A stretch of DNA of 12,073 nucleotides from Planctomycetota bacterium. GTDB lineage: Bacteria > Planctomycetota > Planctomycetia > Isosphaerales > Isosphaeraceae. The position numbers and the translations under genes are program-made. The notes under the pieces were generated by a model that ran no database searches, had not been told where the DNA came from, and was given only the letters and a program-made list of their open reading frames with translations. This document shows positions 1 to 7,700 of this stretch, one piece after another. The DNA is taken from the NCBI GenBank assembly GCA_021777685.1, contig JAJYDH010000162.1:1-12073 (forward strand), given 5' to 3'. Each line of letters begins with the position of its first letter. The stretch's first letter is position 1.

Positions 1-12
1 CCTCACCCCCGG

Positions 13-36
13 CCCCTCTCCCAGAGGGGAGAGGGG
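13..36. repeat. Short hairpin repeat, 10-bp stem
   Basis: The arms cccctctccc (13-22) and gggagagggg (27-36) are perfectly complementary around a 4-base AGAG loop. No T-run follows on either strand, so this is not a standard intrinsic terminator. It is preceded by CCTCACCCCCGG. From memory, a motif of this type (C-rich lead followed by a CCCTCTCCC/GGGAGAGGG hairpin) is dispersed between genes in many GC-rich bacterial genomes. Only one copy is visible here, so the dispersed nature is an inference. The element may start left of the window. Confidence 0.7.
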
Positions 37-86
37 AGACAGAAAAACCCTTCTTCGTTGATCTTACGGCTCGTCAAACGGTATTG

Positions 87-130
87 GGGTTTGCCCTGCC
101 GTTGATCCGTGCGGACGGCAGGGCAAACCC
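87..130. repeat. Inverted repeat with 16-bp perfect arms
   Basis: The left arm gggtttgccctgccgt (87-102) is the exact reverse complement of the right arm acggcagggcaaaccc (115-130). The 12-base spacer is 103-114. The extruded hairpin would be very stable. It has no T-run on either side and no coding role. The form fits a REP-like or MITE-like dispersed palindrome; an attachment or protein-binding site is possible. Its family cannot be fixed from one copy. Confidence 0.8.
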
Positions 131-156
131 TACCCTCGTATGTCCGAAGGACCCAG

Positions 157-229
157 GCGACAGCGTTCAAAAACCGGGGTTTTCCGCCAAGAGGTGCAGT
201 CAAGAACCCCGGTTTTTGAACGCAGTCGC
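157..229. repeat. Inverted repeat, 25-bp arms with one mismatch
   Basis: Arm 157-181 pairs with arm 205-229 over 25 positions with a single A/A mismatch (162 against 224). The inner 19 bp (163-181 with 205-223) are perfect and centre on ccggggtt/aaccccgg. The spacer is 182-204 (23 bases). Neither side carries a terminator-like T-run. Arm length and lack of coding content suggest a dispersed palindromic element or a small non-autonomous mobile element. No flanking target duplication was recognised. Confidence 0.8.
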
Positions 230-284
230 TATGGGGATGCCGGAATCCGTTGGCTTGCTTGATCGTCTTGACCCAACCGACGCG

Positions 285-324
285 AAAACCCCCGGCCGGA
301 TGCCCGAAGGCTTCCGGCCGGGGG
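285..324 (-). terminator. Intrinsic terminator with cUUCGg tetraloop
   Basis: On the minus strand a 12-bp perfect stem (arms 313-324 and 289-300) is followed, across an A/A mismatch, by a 3-bp GCC/GGC helix closed by a UUCG tetraloop with the extra-stable C-G closing pair. A run of four T follows directly (288-285 on the minus strand). The hairpin begins about 41 bases after the stop codon of the DUF1559 gene, so it should end that transcript. Read on the plus strand the loop is CGAA and the stem is followed by CTTGGC, so it is directional. Confidence 0.9.
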
Positions 325-365
325 CTTGGCCCGATCCGTCCTTCACGAAAGGTTGATGATTTGGC

Positions 366-1619
366 TCAGTCGCCGATGGCGGAGGCGTCGACCGGGAGCT
401 GGCGGTTGAGGCCGAGCTTGCTCCCCTGCGGGGTGATCAGCTTGGAGTAGACGGTGCCGTCGATGGTGTCGCTGACGAACTTCAGCGAGCCGTCGCAGAA
501 GAGGAAGTTGCAGCCGTTGTTGTGATAGCTGAGGGCGTAGGGGAACGACCCCTCGGTGTTGAGGTTCACGCCGTAGTTGATCCCCTCCATCGCCGCGATC
601 CCACCGTCGAGCGAGGAATTCTTGGTGCTCGCCAGAGCCCAGGAGGGGCCGTCCGTCTGGATGCCGGAGGTCGCGGTCTGAGGGCTCAGGTGGCCGCCGG
701 CGGAGCTGGAGGTGAAGACGCGGTCGGAGGCGATGAAGCCGCAGAAGTTCGGGTGCGGGCACGCCCAGTTGGTCGCGACGGAGGTGTACGGGTTACTGGC
801 GGAATAGCCGACCAGGACGTTCTCGCCGGCCAGGAGCGTTGTGCTCGAGCCGTCGACGATCGAGCTGGGCGAGGTCCGGTGGTCCCAGGAGTAGGTCCCG
901 GAATCGGTCCCGAGGAACATCACACCCAGCTTGGTGAGGACCGAGTCGCTGGGGAACATGGTGCTGCTGATGCCGGTCGAGGTGCTGTCGGAGCCGTCGG
1001 TGCCCGCGTTGGCGTTGGAGGGGGCCCAGCCGATGGCGTTGGCGCCCGAGTTGAAGGCGTACTTATGCCAGCGGGTGAAGCCCATGTTGACGACATAGGA
1101 GAGGTTCCCCTGGCCGGGCTGGGCGGACAGGTCCTCGGGGCACTTGAGGATGCCGATGCCGGTCTGGGTGATGGTCAGATTGCTCGGCCCGCCGGCGGAG
1201 ACGGCGGCGGTGCCCAGATACCCTCCCGTGGAGTCGGACTTGTTGTAGGCGTTGGAGAGCTCGACGTTGTCGATGTAGGGGAGGATGTCGACCACCCAGT
1301 TGTAGAGCGGATACGAGCTGCCGAAGCTCGACCCGCCGAAGCAATTGACGATCACCGAGGACGCCGCGGTGCTGCCCTTGACGGGGGTGCCGGCCAACTG
1401 GTCGCCGAAGGTGCCGGCGTTGGGGTAGAAGTTCTTCGAGTTGACGAACTGGGCCAGCCCCAGGCCGACCTGGCGGAGGTTGCTGGCGCACTGGAGCTTG
1501 CGGGCCGATCGGCGGGCGGCCTGCACGGCGGGCAGGAGCAGGCCGATCAGCACGCCGATGATGCTGATCACGACCAGCAGCTCGATCAGCGTGAAGCCAC
1601 GGCGGCGGCGACGAGTCAT
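366..1619 (-). CDS. DUF1559 domain-containing prepilin-like protein
   Basis: This 417-residue protein begins with five arginines and a class III prepilin signal: cleavage is expected after Gly8, Phe9 is +1 and Glu13 is +5. A hydrophobic helix runs from about 9 to 33 (FTLIELLVVISIIGVLIGLL). The helix end PAVQAARRSARKLQCASNL is typical of the DUF1559 family (SBP_bac_10) found in large numbers in planctomycetes. Near the C terminus His366 is followed by nine residues and Asp376-Gly377, an exact H-X9-DG processing-associated motif. After removal of the leader by a prepilin peptidase it should sit in the inner membrane with its globular part outside, and perhaps join a pseudopilus-like fibre. The family's function is not established. 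The start is supported by AAAGGA seven bases upstream. It has its own promoter-like sequence and a terminator, so it may be transcribed separately from the larger genes upstream. Confidence 0.95.
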   Translation of the reverse strand: MTRRRRRGFTLIELLVVISIIGVLIGLLLPAVQAARRSARKLQCASNLRQVGLGLAQFVNSKNFYPNAGTFGDQLAGTPVKGSTAASSVIVNCFGGSSFGSSYPLYNWVVDILPYIDNVELSNAYNKSDSTGGYLGTAAVSAGGPSNLTITQTGIGILKCPEDLSAQPGQGNLSYVVNMGFTRWHKYAFNSGANAIGWAPSNANAGTDGSDSTSTGISSTMFPSDSVLTKLGVMFLGTDSGTYSWDHRTSPSSIVDGSSTTLLAGENVLVGYSASNPYTSVATNWACPHPNFCGFIASDRVFTSSSAGGHLSPQTATSGIQTDGPSWALASTKNSSLDGGIAAMEGINYGVNLNTEGSFPYALSYHNNGCNFLFCDGSLKFVSDTIDGTVYSKLITPQGSKLGLNRQLPVDASAIGD

Positions 1620-1626
1620 GGATGGG

Positions 1627-1632
1627 TCCTTT
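1627..1632 (-). promoter_or_regulatory. Ribosome binding site of the DUF1559 gene
   Basis: AAAGGA on the minus strand lies seven bases before the ATG at 1619. It supports this start, which also places the prepilin motif right at the N terminus. Confidence 0.7.
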
Positions 1633-1659
1633 CGCGGAGAGATGGAGGGGCTGCTTGAG

Positions 1660-1689
1660 ATTGTATCGGACTGTTCATCGATCGATCAA
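1660..1689 (-). promoter_or_regulatory. Putative sigma70-type promoter of the DUF1559 gene
   Basis: On the minus strand TTGATC (1689-1684) and TACAAT (1665-1660) are separated by 18 bases. They match the -35 consensus at four of six positions and the -10 consensus at five of six. This is one of the few AT-richer patches in a GC-rich gap. Transcription would start near 1653, giving a leader of about 33 bases that includes the AAAGGA site. The match is by eye; housekeeping promoters of planctomycetes are poorly characterised. Confidence 0.5.
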
Positions 1690-1754
1690 GACGTCTCGTC
1701 GCGATCCGGCGGAGGCCGGCCCGGCCGCGTCGCTTTCGGGCGTCGCGACCCAGC

Positions 1755-1790
1755 CCGCCCGGCCGGCGCGGGTCGGGGCTCGGCCGGCGG
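1755..1790 (-). other. GC-rich stem-loop just after the giant gene
   Basis: Directly after the stop codon at 1791, minus-strand CCGCCGGCCG (1790-1781) can pair with CGGCC and GGCGG further on (1765-1755) with one bulged G and a 15-base loop. No T-run follows, so it is not a normal intrinsic terminator. It could stabilise the 3' end or assist Rho-dependent ending, but in sequence this rich in GGCC/CCGG such pairings also arise by chance. Confidence 0.25.
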
Positions 1791-4700
1791 TCATTCGATC
1801 CGGCGTCGGTACGTCACCACGTTGCGGAAGTCGCCCGGGTAGTACGGGTTGAACCCGGTCGCCCTGGTCCGGTCCAGGGTGAAGAACGAGCGATAGCGGA
1901 CGTTCCTGCCCGCCGCGATCCCGACCTCCTGGCCGAGCGTGTCGGGGATGCCCATCTCGGGCGTGCCGGTCTGGACCACCTCGAAGAACCCGACCGTGAT
2001 CCAGACGGCGAACTGGTGCGTCCGGACCGTTGTCAGGTTCATCACCTTCTGGAGCATCTCGGTCCGGTAGAGCGGGTGCTGGCGGTTGTCGGTGGTGGCG
2101 CCGATGGTGGCGCCGGCCCCGAGGTAGTTCCGGATCGTCGTGTTGGCCTGGGGGGTGTAATTGTCGGGCAGGAACGCGGACCGATCCGCGAGGACCAGGG
2201 TGGGGGGCGTGGCCGTCCCGCCGCTGAGGCCGGCCCCGACGCCGGTCGAGACCTGCTGGGTGATGGTTGGCTGGTTGATGGTGTACTGGATCGCCAGGTC
2301 ATTGTCGGTGGGGGCCGTCCCGCCCGCGATCGCGGCGGCGATCCTGCCCTGCGCGGCGGTGTCGACCTGTCCGGTGATGCTGGCGTTGGAGGAGTAGCCG
2401 GCCGTCGACCGGTGATGGTCGGGGATCTGGAACAGCCGCCGCGCCGGGGTCGGCGGGATCGATGGTGGGAACGGGGCCGCGGGAGGCTGCGCGACCGTGT
2501 TCGAGCCGACCGTCACGCTGAACCGGACCTGATCGTACGGCGGAGCCAGCGGCGTCGAGCCGGCCGGGTTGTTCTGCGACGCGGTCTGGTTGACGAACTG
2601 GATCGGCAGGTACGGGTTCTTCACGCCGGGGTCGTAGAGGTACTGGAAATCGACCCCCGGCGTCGCCATCTTCGACTGGTCCATCGGGGCGACGGCGGGC
2701 TGGAGCTGGACGTGCGGGGGGCCGGTGAAGGGCTGGTAGACGTCGAGGAGCGTCAGGTCCGTCTGGAGTTTGTCGCCGCTGGGGAGCGGCGTGCCCGCGA
2801 TCGGGGACGGCGGGGTGGTCCCCGAATAGACGAAGCCACCGTTCCCGTTCGACACCTGCGGCGACGGCGGCAGGCTGGCGGGCCGCATGATGGTGAGGTT
2901 GATGTCGGGGTAGCTCAGCGAGCGGTAGGGGCGCTCGGCGGCGACGGGCTGGGTCTGGAACCCCGTCGCGGTCGGCACCGCGATGTAGGGATTGCTCTGG
3001 ACCACCGGGTAGTACAGGTTGTTCGCGGCGTTGAGTGTGATCGAGGTGGGATAGTCGCCCGATCCGGTGGGCCCGGCTCCGAAGGCGAAGAGGTAGCCCG
3101 AGCCTCCGTGGCGGAGCTTGAGGAAGTCGGCGAACGCCGCCCTCATCCCGTGGATTTGCTGGGCTACGTAGGGGCTTGCGGCGTAGTCGGCCAGGTTGTT
3201 GTCGCGGGCGGTGTAACCCCGGCCCGCCGGCAGTCCGGTCGTGCCGTTCCAGACTCCTCCGCCCACCGCGGGAACCTGAGAGTTCAGGTTGAAGACCGGC
3301 TGGGCCCCGTTGATGAGGCCGGTGCTGGTGTCGAAGACCGGGTAGCCGTTGCCGTCGATCTGGGTGACGACGGCGGGGATCGACGAGGAGAAGACGGCGA
3401 GGGTCTCGTTGAGCCGGGGGTCGTCGACCAGCCCGGCGAAGACCTCCTCGTCGATGATCAGGTTGAGGTTGATCAGGCCCGGCTTGATGTCCGCGCGGTA
3501 CCAGTCGTAGTTGGAGCCGTTGCTGGCGTAGCCGGTGGCGCCGTTGGCCGAGCTGGGGACCTCGAAGAATTCGAGCATCTTGTGCCAGCCGGCGCCTGTC
3601 CAGCCGCCGATCTCGGAGGTCCAGTAGGTCCAGGCGGGGTCGGAGTTGCCCGACGGCGGGGAGACCGAGGCGGCCGTGTAGTAGAAGTTGTCCGAGAGGT
3701 ACGGGAACGTCACGTCGGCCGGGAGCGGCGCGGACCCCGCGGGGCCGAAGTCCTTCCGGCCGACGTGCGACGGGTTGGTCGTGCCGGTCGGGGCGACGAT
3801 GGGCGAGGCGGCGTTCAGGGTGGTGTCGTCGGTGCCGGTGGCGACGGTCGTCTTGGCCGTGTTGGCGAAGATATTCCCGGGGTAGGGCTCCTCGACGAAT
3901 TGCTTGGTGAACAGGCCCGGCGGGCAGCTCGGGACGAGGAGCAACTCGGCGACGCTGGTGAAGTCGCGGTCGTTGAACGCGATGTGGCTCCAGTTGGAGT
4001 CGAGCGAGCCGTTCGTGTTGTTGATCGACTGCTGGATGGTGTTGGTCGTCGCTAGCGTCATGGTCTTCCCCCCGCTGATGTACGAGTACACGCCGTTGCC
4101 GTTGCCGGCGGGGGGCGCCGACATCTGCTCGGAATAGCCGTAAGCGTAGGGCGGGCTGGGCGGGCAGATCGTCGTGACGTTGGCGGCGCTTCCCGCGGTC
4201 GGGAGGACGGCGCCCGCTCCCGGCTTGGTGTTGTTGGGGATCAGGTGGCCGCCCCGATAGGGCTGCAATCGCTGGGCGGAATAGATCGCGTTGGCGGGAG
4301 AGGGAGACGTCGCCAGCGGCTTGCCGTTGACCTGGATCGTGGGCGTGGCGCCCCCGGTCAACGTGGCGTTGGCCGCGTTGATGACCGGGAACCGCATCGC
4401 GTCGACGACCACCATCTCCTTGTTGGGCCGGACCTGGTTCGGCGGGGCGGTGTCGAACGGGTTGGCCGGGCGACGGAGGTAGACCCAGTAATACTGGGCG
4501 GTGCCGGTCGGCGGCGTTGGGATCGTGAAGGAGAGCGGGAGCCGGACGTTGATCTCAGAAGCCTTGGCGACCGGGTTGGTCCCCTCGATGGTCGTGGGGT
4601 CGGCGATCGAGGCCCCGGCGGCCCGGTAGTCGCCGATGATGAAGATATTGTTGCCGGCGCCGTAGCTGCCGCCCTTGTTGATCGCCGTGACGACCGGGGC

Positions 4701-7700
4701 CGAGGCCCCCCCCGTGGTGATGGCGTACTGCTGGACCGCCGACTGGATCTGCAAGAGGTTCTGATCGGTCGGCGTCGGGCTGGTGTTCGGCCGCTGCGTC
4801 GCCGCCGGCGGCATCGTGGGGTCGCCGGAGGTGTTCGGGACCCAGGGCGGGAAGGCGACCTGATTGACGTCGCCGGAGATCGGGTCGGGCCGGCCCCAGC
4901 CGTAGGCGTCCGGGGCGACGACGATATCCCAGCCGGCCAGCGAGATGGCCGAGGCGTTTCCGGCGCCGGAGTTGTTCAGCTCCTCGGTCAGCGTGTTGAC
5001 CAGCTCGACGAACATCGCCTGATAGGTGGTCAGCGGCGGGTTCGGGTTGGCGGTGGTCGCGCTGCCGTACTGGGCCTGATAGGCCATGGCCTCGTTGATG
5101 GCGATCGGGTTGTATTCCATCCCGTGCTGGACCAGGAACGTGGTGACGGTGTCCGGGTGGTACAGGGCGGGGTCGTAGGGGAAGGAGCTGGGCGAGTCGG
5201 TCGCGAACTTGACGCCGGCCGGGCTGACGACCCACGTCGGGTCGAGCGGGTTGCCCTGCGTGTTGTTCGCCGACTGGGTCAGGACGTCCGTGACCTCCAG
5301 GTCGGTGTTGACGAACCGGGTCATCGTGCAGTCGGTGTCGCGGAAGTCGACGATGTTGACGACGAACTGGCTGAGCGCGGCCAGTTCCTCGGGGGTGTCG
5401 ATCGAGGCGGGCGGGAGGATCGCCTTGAGCATCTGGTACGTCTCGCGGCACCACTTCTGGCGGACCGGCTCGGCCGGGTCGTTGGAGATCGGCAGGGGGA
5501 AGTTCAGGTTGATCTTGCGGTCGCCGTGCGCGATCGAGGGGGTCTGGACCTGCACGGCCGTCGCGCCGCTGGCCGAGGCGTTGGCGAACAGGCTCCCCTT
5601 GGGGTTCAGCGCCGGGACCGACGTCTCGACCGTGGTGGTCGTGAACGTCGGGTTGGCCATGAACTCGCTGATGGGGTTGGCCCAGGTGAAGTCGGGCGTG
5701 AACGGCAGGTTGGGGATCGCCGGGTAGCTCGACCCCGAGCTGTAGGCCGTGGTGCTCGTGGCGACGACCTGGTTCATCTTCTGGAGGCTGGGGCTGGCGT
5801 TGGGCAGGAACCGGCTGTTGTAGTAGAACTGTCCGCCGGGGTTGTCGTTGGCGTAGGCGAATCGGTTCAGGTCCCACGAGTCGGTCGAGAAGAGGCGGCG
5901 GCGGGTCATGCCGTCGGCCGGGTTGAGGAAGCTGACCGGGGCCAGCTTCGAGAGCCGGCTGTTGAGCGTCGCGCCGTCGACGTCCTGGAGTCGGTAGAGC
6001 CATTCCAGGTCGCTCGGCCCGTAGGGCTGGTCGAAGAGCGACGTGGCGTAGAGGTTCATCTCGTCGGCCTCGTCGATGTTGAGGCTGCCCCCGCCCTGGT
6101 AGAACGTACCGCTGGGGTGGAGGAACTCGGTGCCGAGGTAGCCGTTGGCGACCGTCGGGCCGTAGCCGAGGTTGTAGGTCGTCGGCGGCGACGCCTGGAC
6201 CGGGCCCCAGGAGGACGACGCGAGCAGCCCGGCGGGGTTGATCGTCGGCGCAAGGAGGTCGATCGAGCCCGAGACCTGGGCGCCCGTGGAGGGGTTGTAG
6301 GTGTAGCCGTAGCCCTGCGCCTGGGCCCCCGACCCCATGTTGCCGTTCATGTCCCAGTTGTAGGGCATGGGGGCCATGTAGGCGACGTTCTGGGCGTTGA
6401 CGACGTTGAGCGCGGGAGTCAGAGCGGCCTGATAGCCGTGATAGTGGTTATTATGTGTGTCCGACTTCGAGGCCGGGCCCGGGTTGCTCGACTGCCCGGC
6501 CGGGAGCAGGACCGGCATCAGATATTGCTGGCCGATCCCGGGGTTGCCCGCGAAGGGGGCGTTGCCGGCCGTGTTGCCGTAGCTCAGGGCGCCATAGACC
6601 TGCTCGCTGTACGGGTAGCGGATCTCCTGGGGCATGCCTGCGGGGCGGAAGTAGCGGAAGTAGGCGAGCCGTCCCGCGTCATCGGGGCCGGTGCCGTAGT
6701 CGTTCTCCGACGTCGGCCTCGTGGAGAAGGTGGAGGCGCCGACGCTGGACGCGCTCCGGGTGGAGGGCTGGAAGGCGACCATCCGCCCGGTGCCCGACGG
6801 GTCGATCGGGGTCGTGAACCGGCGGATGCGCTCCGAGGCGATGCCCATCTGCCCGGCGGGGTCGAAGAAGTCAATGAACTCGGGATGGGTCCGGGAGAAC
6901 GGGGCGGGCGAGGTATAGGCCGCCGTGTAGTTGAGCGGGATCTCATAAGGCGTCGCCGTCTTGCCGCTCGGGATGACCTGCTCCAGCGAGAAGCCGGAGG
7001 CCGTGTCGAGCAAGGACGTCGGCAGGTAGGGGTCGAAGGCGTCGAAGTCGTCGTCCATCACGTCGTTCGTCCCGCCGGTGTAGAACGACCGGCCGGCGCG
7101 GACGGGGTTGGTGTACCAGAAGCCGGGGTAGACGATCGGCCCGCCGTACATGCCCGGGTTGTTCGCGACGAAGGGCAGCGAGTGCGGCACACCCTGGACC
7201 TCGCCCCAGCGCCCGGCGACGGCGGTGCCGGGCCGGTTGATCATGGTCGAGCCCTTGGGATCGGTGTCGGCGGAATCGGCGACGTTGTTCGGCAGGACGT
7301 AGGGCTGGCCGTCGACGAGCACGACGTTGAGGTCGAAGTTCGTGGTCGTCTTGGGATAGGCGGGGAGAGTTGACCAGTTGACGGTCCCGGCGGCGGTCAG
7401 GTTGTTGGCGATCGAGACCGGGTTCTGGGGGACGTCGGTCGGGACGGTGCCGGCGAGGATGTTCCGGAGCTGGGTGAGGGCGACGCTGACGCCCACGTTG
7501 TCGTACTGGCTGTAGCTGCTCGTCCCGTAGTTGCCGCTGTAGCCGGGGAAGACGCCGTAGATGTTGGCGGCGACATTCTGGCTGCTGTCGGGATAGACGT
7601 TGGAGGGGGCGTTCTGGAGCGCGAACTTGGGGTTGATCTCGTTGACCGAGTAGCCCAGGTGCGAGGCGTGGTCCCAGAGCGGGGCGTCGAGGTAGACCTG

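Larger units (their letters stand above)
1..365. other. Non-coding intergenic region rich in palindromes
   Basis: No convincing gene lies here. The short open frames on both strands run straight through the inverted repeats and have no family resemblance. The stretch holds three separate inverted repeats (13-36, 87-130, 157-229), listed individually, and the terminator of the upstream minus-strand gene (285-324). Bases 37-86 and 230-284 show nothing that I can name. The region is somewhat less GC-rich than the coding part of the window. The next gene to the left is outside the window, so whether this is a convergent or tandem intergenic space cannot be told. Confidence 0.8.

Noticed and set aside
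13..36. Intrinsic terminator
   Set aside because: A good stem, but no T-run follows on either strand.
1..229. CRISPR-like or attachment-site array
   Set aside because: The palindromes differ from one another, are not regularly spaced direct repeats, and no integrase or cas gene is near.
3..356. Small open frames in the left intergenic region (66 and 90 codons)
   Set aside because: They are built from the inverted repeats, have no ribosome binding site I can support and no recognisable protein features.
522..1658. Plus-strand open frame of 378 codons opposite the DUF1559 gene
   Set aside because: Same in-register antisense effect; composition is biased and the opposite strand encodes a clear DUF1559 protein.
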